DNA of 64,000 nucleotides. Source: Vibrio barjaei. GTDB taxonomy: Bacteria > Pseudomonadota > Gammaproteobacteria > Enterobacterales > Vibrionaceae. The DNA lies in contig NZ_LQXO02000053.1 in assembly GCF_001639065.2 (NCBI RefSeq), positions 186,001 through 250,000 on the forward strand, read 5' to 3'. The translations under genes were made by a program, and so were the position numbers. A model generated the notes under the pieces. That model was given only the letters and a program-made list of their open reading frames with translations, ran no database searches and was not told where the DNA came from. Of this stretch, positions 1 through 8,759 are shown one piece after another (position 1 is the first letter of the stretch; each line of letters opens with the position of its first letter).

Positions 1-908
<908 letters not shown>

Positions 909-962
909 TTATAGAACAAGTGTATACAACATCGATGTCTTCAGCCAGTTATCTTGCTACTG

Positions 963-1247
963 TTATTTTCGCTCGAAACGGACAGCCTGCTTTACTAGAC
1001 GTTCTTTCTGCGCTTTTTTGAGCTTCTTGATAGCTATTTCTGTTTTTAGAGCTTCACTTTTGTTTATTTCAGATTGACTCCACACCAGTTGCAAGGGCCC
1101 TTTACCACGTAACGCTTTTGCTCCCTTGCCTTCTTGATGTTGTTTAAAGCGTCGTTGCAAATCATTAGTAATCCCGCAATACAATGCCGATTGAGACGTT
1201 CTAATAAGGTAAACAAACCAGAGTGGCTCTTCGTTTTCAACTTCCAT
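963..1247 (-). CDS. GIY-YIG nuclease family protein, UPF0213
   Basis: This 94-residue protein is a single GIY-YIG domain of the UPF0213 (YhbQ-like) family. The N-terminus carries the two signature blocks as VYLI and LYCGIT, followed by the conserved NDLQRRFKQH helix. Family members are small presumed DNA nucleases; E. coli YhbQ has been linked to DNA damage tolerance, and the cellular substrate is not settled. It sits between luxP and the YceH-like gene on the same strand, as I recall for V. cholerae chromosome 2. The Shine-Dalgarno sequence before the ATG is weak. Confidence 0.9.
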   Translation of the reverse strand: MEVENEEPLWFVYLIRTSQSALYCGITNDLQRRFKQHQEGKGAKALRGKGPLQLVWSQSEINKSEALKTEIAIKKLKKAQKERLVKQAVRFERK

Positions 1248-1267
1248 GACTTAATTTCAAAATACGC

Positions 1268-1301
1268 TAAAAAACAAGGGTAGCGATGATTGCTACCCTT
1301 T
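1268..1301 (-). terminator. Rho-independent terminator after the YceH-like gene
   Basis: A 9-bp stem (AAGGGTAGC at 1276-1284 pairing with GCTACCCTT at 1292-1300, 7-nt loop) is followed on the minus strand by a T-rich run. It lies 7 bases past the stop codon at 1308. Confidence 0.8.
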
Positions 1302-1307
1302 CTCGCA

Positions 1308-1967
1308 TTACATAAGTGAATTGACTAGCTCTTTTAGCTCACTAAGCTCAGATTTTAAAGATTCAACGTCTTGCTCTAGAGCTTCGATACGTTCGGACGT
1401 CGGAGTGGAGACAGAAATAGGCCCCGCAGATTGCTGCGCAAACTCCTCAATGTCGATTTCGCCACTAAATAGGTGCATGTATCGAGACTCACGTTTGCCG
1501 GCCTCTCTTGGGAGTTTTACGACAAGAGCTCCACCTTCGCGACTGCTCATCGCATCTAAAACAACTTCGACCTCTTTAACATCCGTGAACTCGCATAAAC
1601 GGTTGGTTCTGGTACGCAATTCACCCGGAGTTTGAGCGCCTCTCAACAACAAGCAACAAACAACACCTTTTTCCTGTTCGCTGAGTTTTAAGTCACCAAA
1701 TTCTGTGTTGCAGAACCTATGTTGAAATTTCGACACTCGGCTATTAAAGCTACTTTCGTCACTCACTAAGCGACGAGAAATCAGTGCTTGAGTAGCATCT
1801 TGAACTTCAGCTTCTGACAAGGATAACACTGGGTCACGATTGCTTTTTTGATTACATGCTGTTGTTAGACTATTCAACGTAAGGGGATAGTGATCGGGCG
1901 TTGTCACTTCTTTTTCGATAAGGCATCCGATAACACGAGCCTCGACCAAGGAAAGTTCTATATTCAT
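1308..1967 (-). CDS. YceH family protein (DUF480, UPF0502)
   Basis: This 219-residue protein is a full-length DUF480 member. The N-terminal half starts with [16 protein letters not shown] and contains [12 protein letters not shown] and a run resembling a winged-helix domain; a second winged-helix repeat follows ([18 protein letters not shown]). The last 35 residues form a heptad-like coiled coil ([22 protein letters not shown]). The family is believed to bind DNA or act as a structural adaptor, but its role is unknown. The start is set by AAGGA seven bases before the ATG. It has its own terminator. Confidence 0.9.
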   Translation of the reverse strand: MNIELSLVEARVIGCLIEKEVTTPDHYPLTLNSLTTACNQKSNRDPVLSLSEAEVQDATQALISRRLVSDESSFNSRVSKFQHRFCNTEFGDLKLSEQEKGVVCCLLLRGAQTPGELRTRTNRLCEFTDVKEVEVVLDAMSSREGGALVVKLPREAGKRESRYMHLFSGEIDIEEFAQQSAGPISVSTPTSERIEALEQDVESLKSELSELKELVNSLM

Positions 1968-2017
1968 TGTTATATCCTTTTATTCGCTTTAAACCTTACA
2001 GAAGTAAGCATACGTAC

Positions 2018-2257
2018 CTAGTGTTCAGAAAGAAACGGAACCCTAATAAAATTGCCATCTTGGTCGACCATCACAACCTTACTACGGTTGAGCTCAACTT
2101 CTGTCACTTCCAGTCGAGAGCGCTCGTTGATATAAGCCCCCTTCAGTTTCTTTGACGGCGAAACTTGAGGTTCCTCTTGATTGACCACTATGTCACTTTT
2201 GAATTCAGGAAGTGTTTTTGAGTGAGGTAACATGGTTTTCTTTAAATTGGCAAACAT
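2018..2257 (-). CDS. Hypothetical small Vibrio protein
   Basis: This 79-residue frame encodes a soluble, charged protein with no signal peptide or membrane span. I do not recognise a family. The C-terminal half (VTEVELNRSKVVMVDQDGNFIRVPF) has alternating hydrophobic residues that suggest a small beta structure. It lies 50 bases upstream of the YceH-like gene on the same strand and may be co-transcribed. Support is moderate: normal codon use and a clean ATG, but no motif. Confidence 0.55.
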   Translation of the reverse strand: MFANLKKTMLPHSKTLPEFKSDIVVNQEEPQVSPSKKLKGAYINERSRLEVTEVELNRSKVVMVDQDGNFIRVPFLSEH

Positions 2258-2423
2258 TGGGTTCGGAAATCATAGCGCTAAGTGAGCTATTAACTCAATT
2301 GTTTCTTTCTTGAGTGATGACATTATGAGCAATAGACCGTCAGTATTGATCTAAGGGCTGTTATAACGAGTTTTGTTATGCTTTAATCAAGCTAGATTTT
2401 GACAATAATTTAGGAAAGGACTT

Positions 2424-2741
2424 ATGAGTAGCGTATTCGAGATCGTTGCACAAGCACGTCGTAAGAACAAACTAAAACGCGAGCTTCTAGATAACGAGAA
2501 AAAAGTTCGTGATAACCGTAAACGTGTAGACTTGCTAGAAAACTTGATGGACTACATCAAGCCTGAAATGACTCACGATGAAATCGTCACCATCATAAAA
2601 AACATGAAAGCAGACTACGAAGACCGTGTTGATGACCACATCATCAAGAGCGCTGAGATTTCAAAAGCTCGTCGTGATATCAGCCGTCGCATTCGCGAAC
2701 TGACTGAAGAAGACAAGCAAATGGTTCAAGGTAAGAAGTAA
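2424..2741 (+). CDS. tmaR: TmaR family pole-localizing regulator of PTS enzyme I (YeeX)
   Basis: This 105-residue protein matches E. coli TmaR (YeeX, formerly DUF496) along its length: [10 protein letters not shown] near the start, [16 protein letters not shown] in the middle and [18 protein letters not shown] toward the end. In E. coli TmaR clusters at the cell pole and sequesters phosphotransferase enzyme I, tuning sugar uptake. The protein is almost entirely helical and charged and predicted to be a coiled coil. An AGGAAAGGA-type ribosome site precedes the ATG, and a strong terminator follows, so it is a single-gene unit. Confidence 0.92.
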   Translation: MSSVFEIVAQARRKNKLKRELLDNEKKVRDNRKRVDLLENLMDYIKPEMTHDEIVTIIKNMKADYEDRVDDHIIKSAEISKARRDISRRIRELTEEDKQMVQGKK

Positions 2742-2759
2742 TCGCCTAACCGGATTTAT

Positions 2760-2787
2760 AAGCCCGCTTTTAAAGCGGGCTTTTTTT
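2760..2787 (+). terminator. Rho-independent terminator of tmaR
   Basis: The stem AAGCCCGCTTT/AAAGCGGGCTT is followed by seven T, 18 bases after the tmaR stop. Confidence 0.9.
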
Positions 2788-3015
2788 AACATTTTACTCA
2801 ACAAAAAGCGTTCTTCGTAACTAAGGTCAGCCGAAAAAACGTTTGCGTAATCGCTAACCCTCTCCGAACACAAAAGTGAGGCTTCCATCACAGAACTCTG
2901 GCTGATATAGTGCACCCGAATTAGCAACACCGTTCGAGGCAAGGAGCTTCCTCGTAAATCTCATGATGAGAAGAATAGGTACCAGACTCACTGGCAAGAT
3001 TTAGAGGAGCACATT

Positions 3016-3261
3016 ATGGACATTAATATGGTTGAGTTATTGGGTTATGCAGCATCAATTATGGTGGCTATCTCATTAACGATGAAGGATATCGTAAAGC
3101 TACGAGTGTTGAACTTTATCGGCTGTGCATTATTTACAGCTTACGGACTGGCTATTGATTCCATGCCAGTTGTTATCACTAACGGCTTTATTGCTTGCGT
3201 CAATGTTTACTTCCTAATCAAGATGCAACAAGAAAAACGCATTGTAAGCTCTAACGCTTAG
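3016..3261 (+). CDS. YgjV family small inner membrane protein
   Basis: This 81-residue protein has three hydrophobic segments (about 7-22, 30-48 and 52-67) with the motif LLGYAASIMVAISLTMKD followed by LRVLNFIGC and ITNGFIACVNVYFL. This is the pattern of YgjV/Imp-YgjV proteins, which resemble the three-helix half-transporters of the SemiSWEET type. No substrate is known. A GAGGAG ribosome site precedes the ATG at 3016, and a terminator follows directly, so it is monocistronic. Confidence 0.75.
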   Translation: MDINMVELLGYAASIMVAISLTMKDIVKLRVLNFIGCALFTAYGLAIDSMPVVITNGFIACVNVYFLIKMQQEKRIVSSNA

Positions 3262-3277
3262 TGCAAACAGAATTCGA

Positions 3278-3306
3278 AAAAAGCCTCACTAGATGAGGCT
3301 TTTTTT
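3278..3306. terminator. Bidirectional terminator
   Basis: AAAAGCCTCA and TGAGGCTTTT form a stem with A-rich and T-rich flanks on both sides. It can end the YgjV-like gene on the plus strand and the small gene at 3326-3445 on the minus strand. Confidence 0.85.
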
Positions 3307-3325
3307 ATACGTAATGGTTTCTTGC

Positions 3326-3445
3326 TTAGAGTCCAAACCAACGGCTGAACCACGTTATTTCACCGTAAGCGACCAGATCAAAAATTGTCAAAAACACAGC
3401 AGTAATAAGCGCTAATTTCACCAGTTTATAAGCGATGAGCATCAT
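3326..3445 (-). CDS. Putative 39-residue single-span membrane protein
   Basis: A short frame starts at a double ATG (3445) and reads MMLIAYKLVKLALITAVFLT at its N-terminus, then an acidic stretch and a Trp/aromatic-rich end (WFSRWFGL). One hydrophobic helix covers about residues 8-26. AAGGG lies ten bases upstream of the ATG, and a bidirectional terminator sits 20 bases past the stop. It lies downstream of yedK on the same strand. The coding claim rests on composition, ribosome site and terminator only. Confidence 0.5.
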   Translation of the reverse strand: MMLIAYKLVKLALITAVFLTIFDLVAYGEITWFSRWFGL

Positions 3446-3532
3446 ACCAAGTTTACCCTTTGTATTTGAAAGTCCGAGAGATTTTACTTCCTTCTCTATG
3501 AATCACAAGTGATGTTGTTTTCACTTCGCCTT

Positions 3533-4111
3533 TTATGCCTCTTGGCAAGTCCAAGCATCACGTATTAATCCACTTTTCAACAAAGCTTCCGCCTCGCGAG
3601 CATTGGAATTAAGCCAATCTGAAACCGATTCAACCGCAAGTAACGCTGGCATACGGTGATGATGGCGTAGATACCTCTGTGTTGGAGTGGTTGTGAGTGT
3701 AATAACCCTCTTCGACTCCGGATAACCAATAGCTGCCATATACAAAGGCGAATTATCTGCAGCATAAAATGAACACTTGGTTTTGTTTTCAGTGGAAGAG
3801 GTTCCTTGACTCCACTCATACCAACCAGAAAATGGTACAACGACCCTATGTAGAGCAAAAGCTTGTTGGAAAGTCTGTTTAATAGATACCGTTTCGGCTT
3901 GAGCATTAATAATCAACTTACTACTCCAGCTTGTTCTGAGTCCCCAGCATAGTGGAAACTGAAACAAGTCTCTTTCGGGAGACGCAACAATGCATTGAAG
4001 CTGTTCGCTCGGCCGAATGTCTAGATTCGACTTGGCGTAAAAAGGAATGCCAAGTTGACGTGAGACAAGTTGGCTAAATGGATCATCGATAATGTTAAGT
4101 CGACCGCACAT
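3533..4111 (-). CDS. yedK: SRAP domain protein, abasic-site processing (YedK/HMCES family)
   Basis: This 192-residue protein starts MCGRLNI, the hallmark of the SRAP family: Cys2 becomes the N-terminal nucleophile that forms a thiazolidine crosslink to abasic sites in single-stranded DNA, shielding them at stalled forks. Other conserved elements are NAQAETV (Asn and Glu of the active site, about 70-76), the VVPFSGWYEW segment (about 90-99) and the HHRMPALL motif near 150 carrying the active-site His. Length is a little under E. coli YedK (222). It is monocistronic or followed by the small gene at 3326-3445. The start cannot move because Cys2 must follow Met1. Confidence 0.93.
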   Translation of the reverse strand: MCGRLNIIDDPFSQLVSRQLGIPFYAKSNLDIRPSEQLQCIVASPERDLFQFPLCWGLRTSWSSKLIINAQAETVSIKQTFQQAFALHRVVVPFSGWYEWSQGTSSTENKTKCSFYAADNSPLYMAAIGYPESKRVITLTTTPTQRYLRHHHRMPALLAVESVSDWLNSNAREAEALLKSGLIRDAWTCQEA

Positions 4112-4289
4112 AGTAAAACTAAACCAGTTTTTTTGGATAATTATAGAGGATCACGTGCGATTTCTCTTGACGACGCAAGCCTTGGCTCTTAGTTTTGTTT
4201 ACGGAACGCCTTTGCTTGCGCGTCTGGAACGGCCGAGATTAAGCAGTCCTCGGCCAACCCCTTTCTTATCTGCATCTAAGAAGAAAAAT

Positions 4290-4321
4290 ATAAAAAAAGA
4301 AGCCAGCTCATTTGAGCTGGC
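4290..4321 (-). terminator. Terminator after the 31-residue protein
   Basis: GCCAGCTCA/TGAGCTGGC (4302-4321) forms a 9-bp stem; read on the minus strand it is followed by a run of T interrupted by few other bases. Confidence 0.8.
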
Positions 4322-4337
4322 TAAAGTGCAGTGTGGG

Positions 4338-4433
4338 CTAAATTGCCCCTCCCGGTATAAAGTAGACTAGTAGCGACCATGCGCCTATCCAACTCAGTAC
4401 CACAAGCGTATCAATCCAATCTCTGTTCCACAT
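4338..4433 (-). CDS. Putative 31-residue single-span membrane protein
   Basis: The frame runs from an ATG at 4433 to a TAG at 4338. It begins MWNRDWIDTLVVLSWIGAW, continues with a hydrophobic stretch and ends FIPGGAI. A near-perfect ribosome site (GGAGGAACC) ends directly before the ATG, and a strong terminator follows 17 bases past the stop, so the gene is a complete transcription unit. Charged N-terminus, a single hydrophobic helix (about 9-26) and three Trp residues suggest an inner-membrane accessory peptide of the kind found with oxidases or transporters. I cannot assign a partner. Confidence 0.65.
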   Translation of the reverse strand: MWNRDWIDTLVVLSWIGAWSLLVYFIPGGAI

Positions 4434-4516
4434 GGTTCCTCCAGTGAATGTGGCGCAATCTGTTTCGATAGACTGCAACCGTCAAGATCAGTTCAATAAA
4501 AGCAATTTACGTTCCA

Positions 4517-6226
4517 TTATTTTGGAACCGAGTCTTTGTTTTCTCGGTTTACTCTATTCACAACATACGGTCTATCCGATAAAAGCTTTATAAAACAATC
4601 AGCCATCGACCAATTTGTGACCGTACCTGTTCCCTCCATATTTAATATGGCGTCGTAGCCTTCTTTTCCTTTCATGGTATAAGCACTTGAACTGCCAGTA
4701 TATAATTTGTTCAAGTCAATTGGATGATTAGCAATCTTAATATCTGTAACTCGAGCACCTTTAGGTTTGTCTTTGTCATAATGAAACTCAAGTTGCGACG
4801 TATACGGATAACTGCCTGAGCCCGTTCCAACAACACCATTACCTATGGCGTTGTCTATTGCACCTTCGATGATAAGTGGAATGTACTTCCCTTTTATCTT
4901 ATAGATGCCTATCGGCACGGCAAAAGGCAATAATTTTCCGGCAATGTCCGCAACCGAAATGGCGCCGCGATTAAGTGAATTACGCACGCCACCAGCATTA
5001 TGAATAGCAAAGTCAACCTGATTACCGAGCGCTTTCATGGTGTGTAAGAATGACGCAGCAACGAGAGGGGCAATCTCACTACCGCCCTGCTCGTCTGGGA
5101 GCCTAATATGTCGAAGAGTATGATTCAGAGTCGTTACTTTTTGCTCTTGCAATGCCTTTACTCTAGGACGGTACTTATCGTTCATTATCTGTTTGATTGA
5201 CGGATGTTTACGACAAACTTGGACGTTCGGATGCGATTGAACTCTATCTCTGATCGCTTCATAAGGAATGGATGATACCTCACCGTCTACATCCATAAAC
5301 ACTCGACGTCCAACTAACAGTTCGTTTTTGCCTTTAAAGCTCACTACTGAGCCGTCACTAGCAAACTCAATTTCACAATGGCCCATCATCATCGCATGGT
5401 AACCCGCTTGAACCACATATGTGCCATTCACATTAACGCCATAGTGGTCTCTGGAAGCCAATCCTAGTTGAGAAAAGTCACCCTGTAACACATGACTATG
5501 TCCGCCGATAATAAGCCCAACACCTTCCAATTGGCCCGCTATTTCAAGGTCGGTATCATAGCCCATATGGCTTAAGATAATGATTTTATTGATGCCACTT
5601 TGTTTAATTGCGTCGATAGTCGCTCGCGCAACCTCTAGCGAAGACTCAAAGCTTGTATCACAGTCCGGGTTCGCGATGTCAGCCATTTTGTCGATAGACA
5701 AACCAAAGATGGCCACTTGTTCGTTCCCAACACTCTTCACTATCCATTGTGCAGTTTTTTGCTCCACATCATATTGGTATAGATTCGGATGCCCATTCAG
5801 CGGAAACTCTTTGTCACCCTCTCTAGAGAGGTTCCAGTTACCCGCCAATAACGGAAACTCTATTTCTCTAATGAACTTCCCGACAGGTTCATTACCCATA
5901 TCGAGTTCATGATTACCCAGTGCCATCGCATCTGGTCTAAGTTCATTGAGTAATTCAGCGTTAGCTTCGCCCTTAAATAAAGAGAAGTACAGCGTCCCTT
6001 GAAAACAATCACCTGCATGTAGCAGCAAGAATGCCTCATCATCCGCCTGTGCTCTCAGTTGTTCAACTCGAGTTGCAATGCGTGCAAAGCCGCCAGCGCT
6101 AACAAATGGTTGGTAGACAGTTTCGTTATGGACGATGGTTAATGGAAGTGACGTTGGTTCAAAGTAAGAGTGAGTATCATTGATATGAGCAATCGTTAGT
6201 TTGAGAGGTTTATTGTTTTTCTTCAT
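4517..6226 (-). CDS. Bifunctional metallophosphatase/5'-nucleotidase (UshA-like, no signal peptide)
   Basis: This 569-residue protein has the two-domain 5'-nucleotidase architecture. The N-terminal calcineurin-like metallophosphoesterase domain shows HINDTHSYFEP (about 14-24), HAGDCFQG (about 70), GNHELDMG (about 103), LSHMGYD and GGHSH (about 241), which together supply the two-metal site. The C-terminal substrate domain carries NAGGVRNSLNRG (about 410-421) and a region rich in Gly-Tyr (GSGSYPYTS). It would remove phosphate from nucleotides or UDP-sugars. Unlike UshA or NutA, the N-terminus MKKNNKPLKLTIAHIN goes straight into the first strand, so a cytoplasmic location is inferred. It is divergent from the OLD nuclease gene. 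Confidence 0.88.
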   Translation of the reverse strand: MKKNNKPLKLTIAHINDTHSYFEPTSLPLTIVHNETVYQPFVSAGGFARIATRVEQLRAQADDEAFLLLHAGDCFQGTLYFSLFKGEANAELLNELRPDAMALGNHELDMGNEPVGKFIREIEFPLLAGNWNLSREGDKEFPLNGHPNLYQYDVEQKTAQWIVKSVGNEQVAIFGLSIDKMADIANPDCDTSFESSLEVARATIDAIKQSGINKIIILSHMGYDTDLEIAGQLEGVGLIIGGHSHVLQGDFSQLGLASRDHYGVNVNGTYVVQAGYHAMMMGHCEIEFASDGSVVSFKGKNELLVGRRVFMDVDGEVSSIPYEAIRDRVQSHPNVQVCRKHPSIKQIMNDKYRPRVKALQEQKVTTLNHTLRHIRLPDEQGGSEIAPLVAASFLHTMKALGNQVDFAIHNAGGVRNSLNRGAISVADIAGKLLPFAVPIGIYKIKGKYIPLIIEGAIDNAIGNGVVGTGSGSYPYTSQLEFHYDKDKPKGARVTDIKIANHPIDLNKLYTGSSSAYTMKGKEGYDAILNMEGTGTVTNWSMADCFIKLLSDRPYVVNRVNRENKDSVPK

Positions 6227-6321
6227 AGCGTTTCTCTGTTATCTCCCCTCTGATGTTAGACCGCTTTATGTGACATTCCAATGAAGTTCTTGAAATGCAG
6301 AGCACATTATACAGGTCTGTG

Positions 6322-6337
6322 TTTGATATACATCACA
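6322..6337. promoter_or_regulatory. Candidate CRP site
   Basis: TTTGATATACATCACA fits the CRP pattern TGTGA-N6-TCACA with one mismatch in the left arm. It lies between the divergent 5'-nucleotidase and OLD nuclease genes, about 96 bases from the start of the former. Confidence 0.35.
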
Positions 6338-6467
6338 TAAATTCTCTAGGGATATTTGAAATTAATATGAGCTTGATTACAGCTCATTCTCGAAAACCCT
6401 CTTATAATTGATTGAGATAGTTAGTATTTTCGCTTCTACATACTGACTACAACTTAAGGAGAATTGG

Positions 6468-8102
6468 ATGAAGTTAGAACGCATTGATATATCCGGTTTT
6501 CGCGGCATTAAGCGCCTCTCTCTCGCGCTCAATGACCTAACCACGTTGATTGGTGAAAATACATGGGGTAAGTCTTCTTTACTTGATGCCTTGTGTGTTG
6601 TACTTCCCGCTGACGGCGAACTATATCAGTTCGAAATGAAAGATTTTCACGTAGATTACGCCGCTTCACATCCCCAAACGAGGCACCTACAGATTATTCT
6701 CTCCTTTGTAGCCACTGAAAGAAATGAAACTCACTCAGGCCGCTATCGCAAGCTTAAACCAGTCTGGCAGCAAGACAGTAATGGAGTAGAACGTTTCTAT
6801 TATCGAATCAGCGCTACATTAGAAGGCTATGATGTCACTCAGCACTATGCCTTTCTTGATTTAAATGGCTCTCCGCTACGGTTACACCATTCAGAGAAAT
6901 TAGCGCAAGAGTTGATGACACTTCACCCTGTCATACGGCTTAGAGACTCCCGTAGATTCTACCATCATGAGATTGCTACTAATGGTCATAACTCACGCTC
7001 TGAGAAGCGAATCAATAACACAGTGCGTCGATTAATGGCGATACCTGGTCATGTGAATAAAGGAGAAATGAAAAGTAGCCTCAACTCGATGAAGGTGCTG
7101 GTAGAGCACTATTTCTCATTTAAAAGCCATTCACGCGGGCTTTCTAAAAATGGCAATCGCGATGGCGTATTCTTCTCGCGACCTTCGAATGAGCAAAATC
7201 TCTCCCAAGTCATCGATGAAACCAAGAACCATCAAACGCGGTTGCTTCTATTAGGGTTGCTCAATGCTTATTTACAGGCAAAAGGTCCAAATGAACTCAG
7301 ACGTTGCGCACGTCCAATACTCATCATTGAAGATCCTGAAGGTCGTTTACACCCGACTCACCTCTCCCGCGCTTGGAGCTTATTGCAAATGCTTCCAATG
7401 CAAAAGATCCTTACTACGAACAGTAGTGACTTACTCGGTGCAGTACCACTGGAATCGATCCGTCGACTCGTCAGACAGTCTGATAAGACGGTTACGACAA
7501 GTATCTCTCCTAACAACCTAACTAAAGATGACTTAAGACGCGTCGGTTTTCATATCCGATTTCACCGTTCACGCGCACTATTTGCCCGTTGTTGGTTACT
7601 GGTTGAAGGCGAGACCGAGGTATGGCTGTTCAATGAACTCGCTAATCTTTCGGGCTATAACCTATCCGCAGAAGGGGTTCAAATCATCGAATTTGCACAA
7701 TCAGGTCTGAAGTCTTTGATCAAAGTTGCCCAAGCATTTGGTATTGACTGGCATGTTGTTACGGACGGTGATGCTGCTGGGAAGAAATACGCAACTACTG
7801 TTATCCATCAATTACATGGCGACCATCCGCGCCATCATTTAACCGAATTACCCGATAGAGATATTGAGCATTATCTGTATACACATGGCTTTGAAGATTT
7901 CTTTAGGGATCTCATCAAAATTCCTCATGATCACCCAATCCCACCGAAAAAGGTAGTCACTCGCGTACTCAAAAAGTTTGCAAAACCCGACCTCGCACTG
8001 GCGATTGTCGCAGAATGTGAGGAAAGAGGACCGGACAGCATCCCTTTATTGATAAGGTGGATCTTGAAACGAGTTGTAACTATGGCGAATGGTAACACTT
8101 AG
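6468..8102 (+). CDS. OLD family ATP-dependent endonuclease, YbjD type
   Basis: This 544-residue protein combines an ABC-type ATPase with a C-terminal Toprim nuclease domain. The Walker A segment is GENTWGKSS (29-37), the Walker B region is ILIIEDPEGRLHP (about 283-295), and Toprim acidic motifs are LLVEGETE (about 377) and TDGDAAGKK (about 431). Similarity to E. coli YbjD runs over the whole length (for example FHIRFHRSRALFARCWLLVE and IEFAQSGLKSL). YbjD-type proteins are class 2-like single-gene OLD enzymes without an adjacent UvrD-like helicase, and none is present here. The physiological substrate is unknown. AAGGAG sits six bases before the ATG; a terminator follows. Confidence 0.88.
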   Translation: MKLERIDISGFRGIKRLSLALNDLTTLIGENTWGKSSLLDALCVVLPADGELYQFEMKDFHVDYAASHPQTRHLQIILSFVATERNETHSGRYRKLKPVWQQDSNGVERFYYRISATLEGYDVTQHYAFLDLNGSPLRLHHSEKLAQELMTLHPVIRLRDSRRFYHHEIATNGHNSRSEKRINNTVRRLMAIPGHVNKGEMKSSLNSMKVLVEHYFSFKSHSRGLSKNGNRDGVFFSRPSNEQNLSQVIDETKNHQTRLLLLGLLNAYLQAKGPNELRRCARPILIIEDPEGRLHPTHLSRAWSLLQMLPMQKILTTNSSDLLGAVPLESIRRLVRQSDKTVTTSISPNNLTKDDLRRVGFHIRFHRSRALFARCWLLVEGETEVWLFNELANLSGYNLSAEGVQIIEFAQSGLKSLIKVAQAFGIDWHVVTDGDAAGKKYATTVIHQLHGDHPRHHLTELPDRDIEHYLYTHGFEDFFRDLIKIPHDHPIPPKKVVTRVLKKFAKPDLALAIVAECEERGPDSIPLLIRWILKRVVTMANGNT

Positions 8103-8105
8103 CGA

Positions 8106-8140
8106 AAAGCCTGATATCAATTGTTTTGATAGCAGGCTTT
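8106..8140. terminator. Terminator between convergent genes
   Basis: AAAGCCTG (8106-8113) pairs with CAGGCTTT (8133-8140), with further pairing of ATCAA/TTGAT inside. It separates the OLD nuclease gene from the DUF1097 gene. Confidence 0.7.
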
Positions 8141-8151
8141 AACTATGAAAT

Positions 8152-8631
8152 TCAGTCTTTTGCTAGCTCTTGAGTCGTTTTAACGGAAAGCTGTTGATGT
8201 AACCAAAGTCCACTGGCTTTCATTGAATAGCCAAACAATCCACCCAGCACTAAAGACGGTACAACGATTTGCCAGTCACCATTGGCAGCAAAAGTTGCGC
8301 AAGCACCAATAAACGTACCTGGAATGTAACCTAACCAATCACGTTTTGCTTGAAAACACATAAAGAATGAAACTAAAGCCGTCATTAAATAGCCAACGAT
8401 CTCTAGATTGACCAGTGAAGAGCCATGAATGATCACTAAAGCCCAAATAACACCAGACATATTGGTTAGTACGCTTTGTGCTAAACCTTTTACGCCATCT
8501 TTCGGTGATGCAAAGTAACTAGTACACCCTAGGAACCCCGCCCACGATAACAAACCTAATGACATCGCCGTCCATCCCCAGATGCCAGAGAGAATACCTG
8601 TGGTAATTGAAATAGCGATTAGTGGACTCAT
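8152..8631 (-). CDS. DUF1097 family inner membrane protein (YcdZ-like)
   Basis: This 159-residue protein has four to five membrane segments and is nearly superimposable on E. coli YcdZ: ITTGILSGIWGW at the start, LSWAGFLGCTSYFA near 30, and PGTFIGACATFA near 105. Function is unknown for the family. Two CRP-like sites and a 12-bp inverted repeat lie upstream, so catabolite control is likely. The inverted repeat begins six bases before the ATG and overlaps the place of the ribosome site, which is otherwise weak. Confidence 0.88.
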   Translation of the reverse strand: MSPLIAISITTGILSGIWGWTAMSLGLLSWAGFLGCTSYFASPKDGVKGLAQSVLTNMSGVIWALVIIHGSSLVNLEIVGYLMTALVSFFMCFQAKRDWLGYIPGTFIGACATFAANGDWQIVVPSLVLGGLFGYSMKASGLWLHQQLSVKTTQELAKD

Positions 8632-8636
8632 AAAGG

Positions 8637-8673
8637 GTTAACCTAGCAAAATGATTGATTATGCTAGGTTAAC
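8637..8673. promoter_or_regulatory. 12-bp inverted repeat in the leader of the DUF1097 gene
   Basis: GTTAACCTAGCA (8637-8648) is matched exactly by TGCTAGGTTAAC (8662-8673) across 13 bases. As RNA it would form a hairpin covering the ribosome-binding region of the DUF1097 gene; as DNA it could be an operator. Confidence 0.55.
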
Positions 8674-8690
8674 AAATACACTGGATATTG

Positions 8691-8708
8691 ACGTGATTAC
8701 GATCACGT
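8691..8708. promoter_or_regulatory. Candidate CRP site 1 for the DUF1097 gene
   Basis: ACGTGATTACGATCACGT is a perfect 18-bp palindrome with GTGA-N6-TCAC spacing, the CRP core. It lies 60-77 bases upstream of the DUF1097 start. Confidence 0.6.
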
Positions 8709-8743
8709 TAATATTATTTGAATTACATCGTGTACATTATATG

Positions 8744-8759
8744 TGTGATACATATCACT
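8744..8759. promoter_or_regulatory. Candidate CRP site 2 for the DUF1097 gene
   Basis: TGTGATACATATCACT matches TGTGA-N6-TCACA at nine of ten core positions. It overlaps the stop codon of the upstream LysR gene and is centred 52 bases from site 1. Confidence 0.5.

Noticed and set aside
2661-2942. 93-codon minus-strand frame across the tmaR terminator
   Set aside because: It runs antisense through tmaR and its terminator and has no ribosome site.
4092-4370. 92-codon plus-strand frame overlapping yedK and the small membrane gene
   Set aside because: It starts inside yedK antisense, has no ribosome site, low-complexity composition and overlaps a better-supported gene.
6468-8102. Gabija-type defence system built on the OLD nuclease
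   Set aside because: No UvrD-like helicase gene follows, and the protein matches the YbjD housekeeping type.
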